A DNA stretch of 64,000 bases. Origin: Nitrogeniibacter mangrovi. GTDB taxonomy: Bacteria; Pseudomonadota; Gammaproteobacteria; Burkholderiales; Rhodocyclaceae. Shown here in pieces: positions 31,371 to 41,078 of this stretch. The stretch is from NCBI RefSeq assembly GCF_010983895.1, contig NZ_CP048836.1, positions 1,860,001 to 1,924,000 on the forward strand, written 5' to 3'. How positions within the stretch are numbered: the first letter of the stretch is position 1; every line of letters starts with the position of its first letter. The notes below the pieces were generated by a model that made no database searches, was not told where the DNA came from, and worked only from the letters and a program-made list of their open reading frames with translations. The position numbers and the translations under genes were made by a program.

Positions 31371-31922
31371 GTGCTCAAGGTCAATCAGGATGCTCTCACC
31401 GAAACCGAACTGGAGACCGAACAGGTCTATGACGGGGTGCTGCTCAAGGTGCATCGTGATCGCGTGAGGCTGCCCGACGGCAAGCACGGCGTGCGCGAAT
31501 ACATCGCCCATCCCGGGGCGGTGGCCATCATCGCCGAGTTGCCGGACGGCCGGCTGATCTTCGAGCGCCAGTTTCGCTATCCCTTGCGCCGGGCGTTTCT
31601 GGAGATCCCGGCCGGCAAGATCGATCCGGGCGAAGACATCGAGGCCTGCGCGCGGCGGGAGCTGCGCGAGGAGACCGGCTACGAGGCGGCCGTTTGGGAA
31701 CATGTCGGCGTGATGCATCCGTGCATCGGCTACTCCGACGAGCGCATCGAGGTGTTCATCGCCCGCGATCTGACCCACGTGGGGCACGCCTGGGACGAGG
31801 GAGAATTCCTCGAGATCCTGTCCCTGAGCCGGGACGAGATTCAGGCCGCGGTGGCTTCGGGCGAGCTGACCGACGCAAAGACCTTGTCGGCGCTGTTCAT
31901 GGCAATGGGACGTCTCGTCTAG
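31371..31922 (+). CDS. NUDIX hydrolase, ADP-ribose pyrophosphatase type
   Basis: Complete Nudix box: G followed by five residues, E, seven residues, RELREETGY (within GKIDPGEDIEACAR...). The upstream EREFRYPLR-like FERQFRYPLRRAFLEIPAGKID is typical of ADP-ribose or nucleoside-diphosphate-sugar hydrolases. I place the start at GTG 31371 because AGGAG (31357-31361) lies nine bases before it; this gives 183 residues. The first ATG, at 31344 (192 residues), is only five bases beyond the T-run of the nuo terminator and has no ribosome-binding site. GTG 31365 is also possible. Housekeeping role: removal of ADP-ribose. Confidence 0.85.
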   Translation: MLKVNQDALTETELETEQVYDGVLLKVHRDRVRLPDGKHGVREYIAHPGAVAIIAELPDGRLIFERQFRYPLRRAFLEIPAGKIDPGEDIEACARRELREETGYEAAVWEHVGVMHPCIGYSDERIEVFIARDLTHVGHAWDEGEFLEILSLSRDEIQAAVASGELTDAKTLSALFMAMGRLV

Positions 31923-31950
31923 GCGTCGCGGCCGGCGCGCCGCTGCCGGA

Positions 31951-31986
31951 AAAGAAAAAGCCCGTGGCTTTTGCCACGGGCTTTCT
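31951..31986. terminator. Bidirectional terminator between the NUDIX gene and nrdJ
   Basis: AAGCCCGTGGC (31958-31968), TTTT loop, GCCACGGGCTT (31973-31983), A-rich on the left and TTTCTT on the right, so it can end both convergent transcripts. Confidence 0.9.
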
Positions 31987-32004
31987 TGTGGGCGTATGCC
32001 GCGA

Positions 32005-34869
32005 TCAGCCGCAGGTGCCGACCGCACCGCAGGCGGTGCAGAAATCGCAGCCATCCTTGCGGATCATGGAGTAGTTGCCGCACTCCGGGCACAGGGAGCC
32101 CTGCATGAGCTTGGGCTCGTTGTCGTCGCGCGGGGCTTCCAGAATGCCCATCTCCTGAACCGGGTAGCCTTTCTCGTCCAGCACGCCGAGCATCGCGTAG
32201 CGGTGGATGATCAGCTGGGCCAGATAGGCCACGGTGGAGGGGTAGTTCTGCTGCTTGCGCGAGCCCGGCACGAAGGCCATGAAATCGCCCAGCGGCTCGG
32301 GATAGTCCACCAGTTTGCGCAGTTTCATGCCGATCCAGGCCGGGTCCATGACACGCATGTCGAGGGACAGGATGCGGGCCAGGCCGTCCAGGGCCCGCGG
32401 GTAGTTGCCCGACAGCCACATGGAGTAGGGGCGGGTGACGCCGTCGGGCAGGGTGATCTCCTTGATGCCGAGCACGAAATCTTCGCCGGTGGCCGGGTTG
32501 TTGATATCCACCGTCCACGACAGGGTGCCGTCGGTGCCGGTCTTGGGCTCCTGCAGGCTGAACAGGGAGTCGAGCACCGGGGTCGGGCCTTCCACCGCCA
32601 GCGCACCGAGCTTGTCGCAGCGATAGCTGACTACCTGGGCGAAGGCGGACACCGCGCCCGGCATCAGCTTCTGCTCGCCGTGGGGCGGCATGGCCATTTC
32701 GAAGGACTTCTCGCCGATGGTGCGGGAGAGGGTCTCGAGCTTGAGCTTGAGCCAGCCGCGGTCGTTGGCGCGCATGTCCATGGACAGGGTCTTGGCGACC
32801 GCGCCCAGGCCACGCGGCTGATCGGCGCCGTTGACCCAGACTTCGAACGGGAAGGCGCCCTGGCCGTTGTTTTCCATGTGGCCCACGAACAGCGCGAATT
32901 CGCCCTGTGGGGTGGACAGCATGTAGGTCCAGGCAGCGTTGCCGTCCGGGCACTCGGGGCGACCGGGCCAGCGCAGGGAGGCGAGCACCGGGGCGGGCAG
33001 GCTCTTGATCGACAGGCGCTTGTTGGCGTCGGTGATTTCCACGTCCTGCGGCGACTTGTTCTCGCTGCTGGAAGAGACCGACAGCACCGAACCGAGCACG
33101 GAGTTCGGACGATACGTCGCCAGGCCCTTGAGGCCGGCTTTCCAGGCGGTGAGGTACAGATCCTCGAAGTCGGCGTACGGGTAGTCGGCCGGCACGTTCA
33201 CCGTCTTGGAGATGGAGGTGTCGATGTAGGGCGCGACGGCGGCCACCATGTCCTTGTGCGCCTGCGCGGAGATCTCCAGCGCGGTCACGAAGGACTCGGG
33301 CAGCTTGTCCACATTGCCGCCCATGTGACGGTACAGGCGCCAGGCGTAGTCCTCGACGGCGTATTCCTTGAAGGTGCCGTCGCCCATGCGCTTGCGGCGG
33401 GTGTAGGTGTAGGAGAAGGGCGGCTCGATGCCGTTGGAGGCATTGTCGGCAAAGGCCAGCGAGATGGTGCCGGTGGGCGCGATCGACAGCAGGTGCGAGT
33501 TGCGGATGCCGTGCTTGCGGATCTCATCCTTCACCTTGGCGGGCAGGCGCGAGGCGAAGTTGCCGCCGGACAGGTACATGTCGGCGTTGAACAGGGTGAA
33601 GGCGCCACGCTCCTTGGCCAGCTCGACGGAGGCGAGATAGGCCTGGTCGCGCATGAATTCGGAGATCTTGGTGGCGATGTCACGGGCGCGTTTGGTGTCG
33701 TAGCGCAGGCCGAGCATGGCCAGGGCATTGCCCAGGCCGGTGAAGCCGAGGCCGACGCGGCGCTTGGACTGGGCTTCCTCGTGCTGTTGTTGGAGCGGCC
33801 AGTGGGTGGCCTCGAGCACGTTGTCGAGCATGCGGGTGGACACCGCGACGACCTTGCCGAAGGCCTCGTAGTCGAACGCGGCCTTGTCGCCGAACGGATC
33901 GCGCACGAACGGCGTCAGGTTGATCGAGCCCAGGCAGCAGCAGCCGTAGGGCGGCAGGGGCTGCTCGGCGCAGGGGTTGGTGGCCTCGATGGTCTCGCAG
34001 TAATACAGGTTGTTGTCGCGATTGATGCGGTCGAGGAACAGGATGCCCGGCTCGGCGTGGTCGTAGGTGGATTTCATCACCTGATCCCACAGGTCGCGTG
34101 CGCGGACCTTGCGGTACACCCACTGGCCGTCATCGCGCTGGTAGGAGCCGGCTGCCTTCAGCTCGTCGGTCGGTTCCGACTTGTGGGCCAGTTCCACCTC
34201 GGTGTCGGATTCGACGGCCTTCATGAATGCGTCGGTGACGCCGACCGAGATGTTGAAGTTGGTCAGATCCCCCTCATCCTTGGCGTGGATGAATTCCTCG
34301 ATGTCGGGATGATCGCAGCGCAGCACGCCCATCTGGGCACCACGACGGGCGCCGGCGGATTCGACGGTCTCGCAGGAGCGGTCGAACACGCGCATGTAGG
34401 AGACCGGGCCGGAGGCGTTGGACTGGGTGCCCTTGACCAGCGCCCCTTTGGGTCGAATGCTGGAAAAATCGTAGCCGACACCGCCGCCGCGGCGCATGGT
34501 TTCAGCGGCCTGGGCCAGGGCGGTGTAGATACCCGGGCGACCGTCGATGGATTCGGTGACCGAATCACCGACCGGCTGCACGAAGCAGTTGATGAGCGTG
34601 GCGGCCAGCTTGGTGCCGGCGGCCGAGTTGATACGGCCGGCCGGGATGAAGCCGTTGACCTGGGCTTCGTAGAACTTGGCTTCCCAGTGGGCGCGCTTGT
34701 CGTCCGGCTCGACGGCGGCCAGGGCGTGCGCGACACGACGGCGCACGGCCTCGACGCTGTTCTCTTCGCCCTTGGCATATTTTTCGATCAGAACCTCGCC
34801 GGAAATTTCCTGGGCTTCCAGCGTGCTGGCATCAGCAGCTTGCGTCGGTGTCTGGGCGGTCTTGGTCAT
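32005..34869 (-). CDS. nrdJ: Adenosylcobalamin-dependent (class II) ribonucleoside-diphosphate reductase
   Basis: 954 residues. Ten-stranded barrel with [26 protein letters not shown], the active-site Cys in the [15 protein letters not shown] segment, and [16 protein letters not shown]. No ATP-cone is evident at the N-terminus. After the barrel two similar stretches (about residues 650-760 and 785-900) look like tandem TSCPD domains, then a Cys-rich tail CPECG...CDFCTACG that should act as the zinc-bound redox relay. It makes deoxynucleotides with B12 and needs neither oxygen nor an activase. No nrdAB lies nearby. The promoter region shows NrdR-box-like sequence. Confidence 0.95.
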   Translation of the reverse strand: MTKTAQTPTQAADASTLEAQEISGEVLIEKYAKGEENSVEAVRRRVAHALAAVEPDDKRAHWEAKFYEAQVNGFIPAGRINSAAGTKLAATLINCFVQPVGDSVTESIDGRPGIYTALAQAAETMRRGGGVGYDFSSIRPKGALVKGTQSNASGPVSYMRVFDRSCETVESAGARRGAQMGVLRCDHPDIEEFIHAKDEGDLTNFNISVGVTDAFMKAVESDTEVELAHKSEPTDELKAAGSYQRDDGQWVYRKVRARDLWDQVMKSTYDHAEPGILFLDRINRDNNLYYCETIEATNPCAEQPLPPYGCCCLGSINLTPFVRDPFGDKAAFDYEAFGKVVAVSTRMLDNVLEATHWPLQQQHEEAQSKRRVGLGFTGLGNALAMLGLRYDTKRARDIATKISEFMRDQAYLASVELAKERGAFTLFNADMYLSGGNFASRLPAKVKDEIRKHGIRNSHLLSIAPTGTISLAFADNASNGIEPPFSYTYTRRKRMGDGTFKEYAVEDYAWRLYRHMGGNVDKLPESFVTALEISAQAHKDMVAAVAPYIDTSISKTVNVPADYPYADFEDLYLTAWKAGLKGLATYRPNSVLGSVLSVSSSSENKSPQDVEITDANKRLSIKSLPAPVLASLRWPGRPECPDGNAAWTYMLSTPQGEFALFVGHMENNGQGAFPFEVWVNGADQPRGLGAVAKTLSMDMRANDRGWLKLKLETLSRTIGEKSFEMAMPPHGEQKLMPGAVSAFAQVVSYRCDKLGALAVEGPTPVLDSLFSLQEPKTGTDGTLSWTVDINNPATGEDFVLGIKEITLPDGVTRPYSMWLSGNYPRALDGLARILSLDMRVMDPAWIGMKLRKLVDYPEPLGDFMAFVPGSRKQQNYPSTVAYLAQLIIHRYAMLGVLDEKGYPVQEMGILEAPRDDNEPKLMQGSLCPECGNYSMIRKDGCDFCTACGAVGTCG

Positions 34870-34974
34870 CGTGGTGTCTCATCCCTCGGTGCGTGTTTGG
34901 TGACATCGGTGAACTTCGCTAAGCATAGCGCCAACAAAGGGTAAAAGCAAAAAATATAAAAACGAATGAAAACA

Positions 34975-35004
34975 AATAGATGGCGATTTGTGTTGTGTTG
35001 TCAA
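34975..35004 (-). promoter_or_regulatory. nrdJ promoter
   Basis: On the minus strand: perfect TTGACA (35004-34999), 18-base spacer, TCTATT (34980-34975). Initiation near 34968 gives a leader of about 100 bases. The inverted repeat ACAAAT-N8-ATTTGT (34972-34991) overlaps the -10 and spacer. Confidence 0.55.
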
Positions 35005-35015
35005 ACAATTTTTGC

Positions 35016-35031
35016 CTACTAGATGTAGTAG
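35016..35031. promoter_or_regulatory. NrdR-box-like palindrome upstream of nrdJ
   Basis: CTACTAGATGTAGTAG: two six-base arms CTACTA/TAGTAG around GATG. It is 16 bases long and shares the ACTA-n-AT-n-TAGT core with the published NrdR box (ACACWATATATWGTGT). It lies 12 bases upstream of the nrdJ -35. NrdR boxes normally occur in pairs; I see only one good copy. Confidence 0.45.
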
Positions 35032-35236
35032 CAGGTTGGTGGCGCTTCCTATCGTCAAAAACCCGGAGAATCAGGGGCTTGGGGCGCCTTTTTGAGGCCG
35101 TGCGACAAATGTCGCACCCGGTGGCCGGTGTACCCGATGACAGGTGACTGAATGGGTGCGGGCGACTCAAGCTCGTCCGGTCCGACGCCGTAATAGGAAG
35201 ACGCCTCGAATCCTGCCGCACCCCCGATTCTTTCCG

Positions 35237-36529
35237 ATGACCGCCACCGCCAATTCGCGTTACGTCACCCCCGACCAGCTACGCACCGGAATGTACGTCT
35301 GCCTCGACCTGCCATGGTTCCGGCATCCGTTCACCTTCTCGAACTTCAAGATCGCCAATCAGGGGCAGATCAAGGAGATACGCGGCCTCGGACTGAGCCG
35401 TGTCCGCGTCGATCCCGGCCAGTCGGACGAGGGGGTGCTCGATGAGCTGGACGGGGGCGACGGGTTGGCGCCCGAGGTGTCCGAGGTCGAGGTGGATATA
35501 CCCACGCCGACCGAAGTGCCGCCCGAAATCTCCGCGCGGATGGCCCGGCAGAGTGAACGCCGACAACGGGTATCCGAGGTCGAGCGGGCCTTCCTCAAGG
35601 CGGCCGGCGTGATGCGCAATGTCCACCAGAACCTGTTTGCCTCACCCAAGGTGTGTCTCGAGGAGGTCGGCGCGCTGGTTGGCGAAATGGTGTCGGCTTT
35701 CCTGCGCGCGCCCGACAGCACCTTGCACGTGATGAGCGAAAAGGCCGGCGGCGAGGACGCCTACTACCATGGGCTGAACACCTCCGTGCTGTGCATGATG
35801 CTGGCCAAGGATCTGGGGCTGACGGTCGATGAGGGACAGACGCTGGGGGTGGCCGCGATGCTCCACGACCTCGGTCATGTGGACATTCCCGACAAGGTGC
35901 TCAGGAAACGCGAGGCGCTTACGCGTGCCGAGCAGGAGCTGCGCAACATGCACTGTGAATACGGTGTGCGGCGGGGGCAGCAGATCGGTTTGTCCGTGGC
36001 CGCCCTGCGGGTGATCGCCCAGCACCATGAGTGCGCCGACGGTTCGGGATTCCCCAAGCGCCTGAAGGGCGACGAGATCGATCCGCTCGCGCGCATCGTG
36101 GCCCTCGTCAATCATTACGACAATCTGTGCAATCCGGTCGACCTGACCCGGGCGTTGACCCCGCACGAGGCGCTGTCGCTGATGTTCGCGCAGCGGCGGC
36201 AGAAATTCGACGCGCGGGCCCTGCAACTGCTCGTGCGTCGGCTCGGTGTCTACCCGCCGGGTTCCATCGTCGTGCTGTCCAACGATGCGATCGCCATGGT
36301 CACCTCGGTCAACTCCCGTGCGCCGCTGCGTCCGTGGGTCGTGGTGCACGACCCCGCGGTGCCCAAGGACGAGGCCTTGTCGCTCGACCTGGAGCATGAG
36401 CCGGAGGTCAACATCTGCAAGGCATTGCGGCCCGTGCAACTGCCCACGGCGGTGTATGACTATCTGAGCCCGCGCAAGCGCGTCACCTACTTCTTCGATG
36501 CCGAACCCGGCGACGGGAGCCGTCCATGA
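35237..36529 (+). CDS. HD-GYP domain protein with N-terminal DUF3391
   Basis: 430 residues from ATG 35237 (YVTPDQLRTGMYVCLDLPW is the DUF3391 opening). HD motif MLHDLGHVDIP near residue 210, HHECADGSGFP near 262 (GFP instead of GYP). The later metal-site segment reads RIVALVNHYDNL where canonical enzymes have RI-AD-YDAL, so one Asp ligand is Asn. A conserved C-terminal about 100 residues, ending YDYLSPRKRVTYFF, follow. Expected activity is c-di-GMP or related phosphodiesterase; the Asn change makes activity uncertain. Its TGA overlaps the ATG of the hybrid kinase gene. Confidence 0.88.
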   Translation: MTATANSRYVTPDQLRTGMYVCLDLPWFRHPFTFSNFKIANQGQIKEIRGLGLSRVRVDPGQSDEGVLDELDGGDGLAPEVSEVEVDIPTPTEVPPEISARMARQSERRQRVSEVERAFLKAAGVMRNVHQNLFASPKVCLEEVGALVGEMVSAFLRAPDSTLHVMSEKAGGEDAYYHGLNTSVLCMMLAKDLGLTVDEGQTLGVAAMLHDLGHVDIPDKVLRKREALTRAEQELRNMHCEYGVRRGQQIGLSVAALRVIAQHHECADGSGFPKRLKGDEIDPLARIVALVNHYDNLCNPVDLTRALTPHEALSLMFAQRRQKFDARALQLLVRRLGVYPPGSIVVLSNDAIAMVTSVNSRAPLRPWVVVHDPAVPKDEALSLDLEHEPEVNICKALRPVQLPTAVYDYLSPRKRVTYFFDAEPGDGSRP

Positions 36530-38460
36530 CGCGCTTGGCGCGGGATCTCGATCGCATGCTCGCCTGTTCACGCGAGCTGCTGATGCTGGTCGACGCCCGC
36601 GACCTGTGTATCCGCGAAGCCAACCAGGCGGCGAGCAGCCTCCTGGGATACGACCATGATGCGCTCGTCGGCCGCTCGATCACCGAGCTCGAGTGTGCCC
36701 TGACCGATGTCTTCTTTTGGGAAGAGGTGCGCGCCGGGCGCGGTGGGGAACTCAGCGACGCGGAGGGGATGTATCTGCGTGCCGACGGTTCCATGCTGCC
36801 GGTGCGCAAATGGGTGCGGCGCTTCGATGAGGTGCTGGTCATCCGTGCCGAGGACGACAGCGAGCGCAAGGAGACGGAGGAGGCGCTGGCGCACCTGACC
36901 TCGCGGCTGCGGGCGACGCTCGAGGCCACGGCGGACGGCATCCTCATGCTCGACCACACCGGCGCGATCGCCGGCATGAACCGACGCTTCGCCGCTCTGT
37001 GGGGGTGCCCCGAGTCGGAACTGATGGCGGGCGACGATCGTCGTCTGCTGGCCTGGGTGGCGGCGCGCGTGGTGGGCGATGGTCAGAGCCGGCTGGTGTC
37101 GTTGCTGGGCGATTCGAGTGCTGACGGCGAGACCTTCGACACCTTCGAGCTCGACGACGGGCGCAGTTTCGAATGCAAGTCGGGGCCCGCGCGGCACGCC
37201 GACCAGATCATCGGCCGGGTGTATTGCTTTACCGACGTGACCGAGCGCCTCCGCTCGGAGCAGGAGCTGATCACCGCACGTGATGCGGCCGAGGCCGCCA
37301 ACCGGGCCAAGAGCGATTTTCTCGCGATGATGTCGCACGAAATCCGCACCCCCATGAACGGGGTGATCGGCATGGCGGCGCTGCTCGAGTCGACACCGCT
37401 GGATGCGGAGCAAGTGAGCTATTGCGAGACCATCCGCAGCAGCGGCGAGGCCTTGCTGTCGATCATCAACGACATTCTCGACTACTCCAAGATCGAGGCG
37501 AAGAAGATGGCACTCGAGGCGGTGCCGTTCAATTTCTCCAGCCTCATGGACAACCTCTCGTGCCTCTTTGCGGCGCGCGTCAAGGAAACCGGTGTCCGCT
37601 TCAACTATACCGTCGATCCCGCCATTCCCGGTTCGCTGGTGGGCGACGCCGGACGCCTGCGCCAGATCCTGATCAATCTGGTCGGCAACGCCTTCAAGTT
37701 CACCCCGCGTGGCGAGGTCAACGTCCTGGCGCGCCTGGCGCCCCCCGCCGAGGGCGATGGCGAGGATGATGTCCGCCTCGAGGTGTCGGTGCGCGATACC
37801 GGTATCGGCATCGAGCCCGAGCCACTGGCGCGCATCTTCGCGCCCTTCGAGCAGGCCGACATGTCCACCACGCGCCGCTACGGCGGCACCGGCCTGGGGC
37901 TGTCCATCTGCCGCATGCTGACCGAGCTCATGGATGGCCGGATCGGGGTCGAGAGCACCCCGGGTCAGGGCTCTCACTTCTGGTTTCGAATCCGCCTGGC
38001 CCGGGACCGTGCGGCAGCCGCCGAGGCGCCACGGCTGGACGAGCGCGATCGTCCGCTCCTGCGCCAGGGCACCCGGGTGCTGCTGGTCGAGGACAACGCG
38101 GTCAATCGCAAGGTGATGAGCAAGTTCATGGAGCGCCTGGGGGTGCCGGATCTGGTCTGCGCCGCCGACGGTCTGGCCGCACTCGAGGCCTGTGCCGCCG
38201 AACGTTTCGAGTTGATCTTCATGGATACCCACATGCCCGCCATGGATGGGCTGGAGACCGCGCGCCGGTTGCGCGCCGCCGGGGTGCGCTCGCGCATTAT
38301 CGGCGTGAGCGCCGATGTGCTCGACGAGGACCGCCTGGCCGCGCTGCGTGCCGGCATGGACGACTATCTGTGCAAACCGATATCCCTGTCGTCGCTGGTG
38401 GAGGCGATCGAGCGGTGGCGCGCCAGCCATGTCGGCGCGGGGCGCGGGGTGCGTGCATGA
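36526..38460 (+). CDS. PAS-PAS hybrid histidine kinase with receiver domain
   Basis: 644 residues, soluble (no membrane helix). Two PAS domains (about 10-120 and 125-250), HisKA with [14 protein letters not shown] and phospho-His near 270, HATPase with LVGNAFKFT (N box), DTGIGIEPE (G1) and [12 protein letters not shown] (G2), then a receiver with [11 protein letters not shown] and phospho-Asp in [11 protein letters not shown] near 567, ending at the Lys in YLCKPIS. No output domain, so it signals through a phosphotransfer protein or through the coupled HD-GYP protein. It is translationally coupled (ATGA) to the HD-GYP gene and ends 93 bases before hoxF. Confidence 0.9.
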   Translation: MTRLARDLDRMLACSRELLMLVDARDLCIREANQAASSLLGYDHDALVGRSITELECALTDVFFWEEVRAGRGGELSDAEGMYLRADGSMLPVRKWVRRFDEVLVIRAEDDSERKETEEALAHLTSRLRATLEATADGILMLDHTGAIAGMNRRFAALWGCPESELMAGDDRRLLAWVAARVVGDGQSRLVSLLGDSSADGETFDTFELDDGRSFECKSGPARHADQIIGRVYCFTDVTERLRSEQELITARDAAEAANRAKSDFLAMMSHEIRTPMNGVIGMAALLESTPLDAEQVSYCETIRSSGEALLSIINDILDYSKIEAKKMALEAVPFNFSSLMDNLSCLFAARVKETGVRFNYTVDPAIPGSLVGDAGRLRQILINLVGNAFKFTPRGEVNVLARLAPPAEGDGEDDVRLEVSVRDTGIGIEPEPLARIFAPFEQADMSTTRRYGGTGLGLSICRMLTELMDGRIGVESTPGQGSHFWFRIRLARDRAAAAEAPRLDERDRPLLRQGTRVLLVEDNAVNRKVMSKFMERLGVPDLVCAADGLAALEACAAERFELIFMDTHMPAMDGLETARRLRAAGVRSRIIGVSADVLDEDRLAALRAGMDDYLCKPISLSSLVEAIERWRASHVGAGRGVRA

Positions 38461-38553
38461 CGGTTCTGTTGCCTCGCAACATGGTTTGAGCGAGGTCAAC
38501 CCGGGCAGGGTGCCGACGCTCCTAGAATGAGGGCGTCATTCAGGAGGCAGATC

Positions 38554-40359
38554 ATGGTCGATCCCGCCCGTCTCGCCCGCGTCGAGCGCATCATCGAAGC
38601 ACACGGCCGGCGTCCCGAGGCGTTGCTGCAGATGCTCGTGGACATCCAGGCGCAGGAAAACTGGTTGCCGCCGGAGGTCCTCACCGCACTGTCGAAGCGT
38701 CTTGGCATGGCGCGGGCGCGCATCGACGGGGTGGCCGGGTTCTACAGCTTTCTCCACACCGAGCCGGTCGGGCGCTACCGCATCCTGTTCTCCGACAACA
38801 TCATCGACCGGATGCTCGGCAGCGAGGCGCTCATGGCGCTCATGTGTCGCAAGCTCATCATTGCGCCCGGGCGCGTCTCGGAGGATGGGCTGGTCAGCGT
38901 CGATACCACCTCGTGTACCGGCATGGGCGATCAGGGGCCGGCGATCCTGGTCAACGGCCATGCCATCGCCCATCTCGATCACCAGCGCGTCAACGAGATC
39001 TGCGAACTGGTACGCCAGCAGCGCCCGCTCGACGCCTGGCCATCGCAGTATTTCCAGGTGCACGACAACATCCGCCGTCGCGATGCGCTGCTCGACGCGG
39101 ATTTCGCCCCCGGTGACGCTATCCTGGCGGCCGTCTCCATGGGGCGCACCGGCTGGCTCGAGGCGGTGCGCAAGGCCAATCTGCGCGGGCATGGCGGTGC
39201 CGGCTTCACCACGGCGGTGAAGTGGCAGGCCTGCCGCGATGCGGCCGGAGCCGACAAGGTGGTGGTGTGCAATGCCGACGAGGGCGAACCGGGCACCTTC
39301 AAGGACCGGGTGCTGCTGACCCGCCACGCTCACCGGGTGATCGAAGGCATGACCCTGGCGGCGTGGGCCACCGGCGCGCGCTGCGGCTTCCTCTACCTGC
39401 GCGGTGAGTATCGTCATCTGCTCGCGCCGCTGCGATCGGTGCTGGCCGATCGCCGGCAGGCGGGGTGGCTCGGTGATCGGATCGCCGGTGTGGAGGGCTT
39501 CGACTTCGACATCGACATTCATCTGGGCGCCGGGGCCTATGTGTGCGGTGAAGAGACTGCCCTGATCGAGTCGCTCGAGGGCAAGCGCGGCACGCCGCGG
39601 ATCCGCCCGCCGTTTCCGGTCGAAGCCGGTTACCTGGGGCGTCCGACCGTGGTCAACAACGTCGAGACGCTGGCCAAGTGTTGCCTGATCGCCTTGCGCG
39701 GTGGCGAGGCCTTTGCCCGCACCGGCACGGCGCAGTCCACCGGCACCAAGCTGCTGTCCGTGTCCGGCGATTGCGCCCGGCCCGGGGTCTATGAATACCC
39801 GTTCGGCGTCACCGTCGCCCAGGTGCTCGACGATTGCGGTGCGAGCGACGTACAGGCGGTGCAGGTGGGCGGTGCGGCCGGCATCACCATCGCGCCGTAC
39901 GAGTTCGGGCGCCGGATCGCCTTTGAGGACGTGCCCACGGCCGGTGCCTTCATGATCTTCGACTCGAGCCGCGACATGTTCGAGGTGGCACGCAACTTCG
40001 TCCACTTCTTCGCCCATGAATCCTGCGGTTTCTGTACCCCGTGCCGGGTCGGCACGACGCTGCTGTGCAAGACCCTCGACAAGCTGGCCGATGGCTATGG
40101 CAGTTCGGTCGACCTGCGTGAGATCGACGACCTGGACCGCCTGCTCAAGCAGGCCAGCCACTGCGGCCTGGGCAGTGCGGCGCCCAACCCGGTGCTCGAC
40201 GGCCTGCTCAAGTTCCGGCCGGTCTACGAGCAGCGCCTCGTGCGCAAGGACTTCACGCCGGCCTTCGATCTCGACGGCGCGCTGGCCCGTGCCCGCCAGA
40301 TGACCGGGCGGGACGATGCTGGCGCCCATCTGGACAATGCCATGGAGGACGACGCATGA
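38554..40359 (+). CDS. hoxF: NAD-reducing hydrogenase diaphorase subunit HoxF (NuoE-NuoF fusion)
   Basis: 601 residues, very near the 602 of Ralstonia HoxF. Start at 38554 is set by AGGAGG six bases before. Residues 1-160 are NuoE-like and the rest NuoF-like, with LRGHGGAGFTTAVKW (Arg to His compared with NuoF), [13 protein letters not shown] for FMN and NAD(H), GAYVCGEETALIES, and N3 ligands ESCGFCTPCRVGT plus HCGLG. In the NuoE-like half the CxxxxC pair aligns with LFSDNIID and the second pair keeps only one Cys (TTSCTGMGD), so a canonical N1a [2Fe-2S] site is lost. The diaphorase takes electrons from HoxHY to NAD+ in the cytoplasm. Confidence 0.93.
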   Translation: MVDPARLARVERIIEAHGRRPEALLQMLVDIQAQENWLPPEVLTALSKRLGMARARIDGVAGFYSFLHTEPVGRYRILFSDNIIDRMLGSEALMALMCRKLIIAPGRVSEDGLVSVDTTSCTGMGDQGPAILVNGHAIAHLDHQRVNEICELVRQQRPLDAWPSQYFQVHDNIRRRDALLDADFAPGDAILAAVSMGRTGWLEAVRKANLRGHGGAGFTTAVKWQACRDAAGADKVVVCNADEGEPGTFKDRVLLTRHAHRVIEGMTLAAWATGARCGFLYLRGEYRHLLAPLRSVLADRRQAGWLGDRIAGVEGFDFDIDIHLGAGAYVCGEETALIESLEGKRGTPRIRPPFPVEAGYLGRPTVVNNVETLAKCCLIALRGGEAFARTGTAQSTGTKLLSVSGDCARPGVYEYPFGVTVAQVLDDCGASDVQAVQVGGAAGITIAPYEFGRRIAFEDVPTAGAFMIFDSSRDMFEVARNFVHFFAHESCGFCTPCRVGTTLLCKTLDKLADGYGSSVDLREIDDLDRLLKQASHCGLGSAAPNPVLDGLLKFRPVYEQRLVRKDFTPAFDLDGALARARQMTGRDDAGAHLDNAMEDDA

Positions 40360-41078
40360 GCGGGTCCAGTTTTCTGCTCGACGGCCAGCCCGTACCCTTC
40401 GAGGAAGGGCAGACCATCCTCGAGGCTGCAAAGGCCGCCGGCCACTACATTCCGCACCTGTGCTGGCATCCGGACTTCCCGCCGCACGGCAGTTGCAAGC
40501 TGTGTGTGGTCAAGGTCGCCGGGCGCCACGTGTCGTCCTGTGCCATGCCGGCCAAGGCCGGCTGGGAGGTCGAGAGCGACACGCCGGAGATCAATTCGGA
40601 GCGGCGCACCCTGCTGCAGATGCTGTTCGTGGAGGGCAACCACTTCTGTCCCTCGTGCGAGAAGAGCGGCAACTGCCAGCTCCAGGCCCTGGCCTACGAC
40701 CTGGAGATGAACACGCCGCGCTTCGCCCAGCTGTTCCCTGACCGGCCGGTGGATGCCTCCCATCCCGACGTGCTGCTCGACTTCAATCGCTGCATCTACT
40801 GCGAGCTGTGCGTGCGCGCCTCGCGCGAGATCGATGGCAAGCACGTGTTCGCGCTCACCGGCCGCGGCATCCACAAGAAGCTGGCGGTGAACGCCGAATC
40901 GGGGCGGTTGGCGGATACCGATTTTGCCGCCGAAGACCGGGCCGCGTCGATCTGCCCGGTGGGCGTGATCCTGCCCAAGCGGGTCGGCTTCGCGGTACCG
41001 ATCGGCAAGCGCACCTACGACGCGGAACCCATCCACGTGGTCGCGATGCAGGGCGAAACGGAGGGCGATCATGAGTGA
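40356..41078 (+). CDS. hoxU: NAD-reducing hydrogenase diaphorase subunit HoxU
   Basis: 240 residues, corresponding to the first 240 of NuoG. [2Fe-2S] ligands in HLCWHPDFPPHGSCKLCVV plus SSCAMP, the His/Cys cluster HFCPSCEKSGNCQLQ, and CIYCELCVRA with ICPVG. It relays electrons between HoxY and HoxF. ATGA overlap with hoxF and eight-base overlap with hoxY. Confidence 0.94.
   Translation: MSGSSFLLDGQPVPFEEGQTILEAAKAAGHYIPHLCWHPDFPPHGSCKLCVVKVAGRHVSSCAMPAKAGWEVESDTPEINSERRTLLQMLFVEGNHFCPSCEKSGNCQLQALAYDLEMNTPRFAQLFPDRPVDASHPDVLLDFNRCIYCELCVRASREIDGKHVFALTGRGIHKKLAVNAESGRLADTDFAAEDRAASICPVGVILPKRVGFAVPIGKRTYDAEPIHVVAMQGETEGDHE

Larger units (their letters stand above)
34870..35236. promoter_or_regulatory. 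Divergent intergenic region nrdJ / HD-GYP gene
   Basis: 367 bases without a gene, markedly AT-rich at 34930-35015. It holds the nrdJ promoter, an NrdR-like palindrome and a second inverted repeat (listed separately). The right part (35040-35236) shows no feature I can name; a promoter for the plus-strand signalling operon must lie there but I cannot pick one. Confidence 0.5.

Noticed and set aside
31996-34944. Plus-strand open frame of 982 codons opposite nrdJ
   Set aside because: Codon-position mirror of nrdJ; nrdJ has all RNR motifs.
34870-35236. Adenosylcobalamin riboswitch before nrdJ
   Set aside because: Considered because the enzyme uses B12, but no B12-box (GCCACTG-like) or matching multi-stem layout could be found on the minus strand.
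38461-38553. Sigma-54 promoter for the hox operon
   Set aside because: Hydrogenase operons often use sigma-54, but no GG-N10-GC pair of the TGGCAC-N5-TTGCA type is present in this gap.
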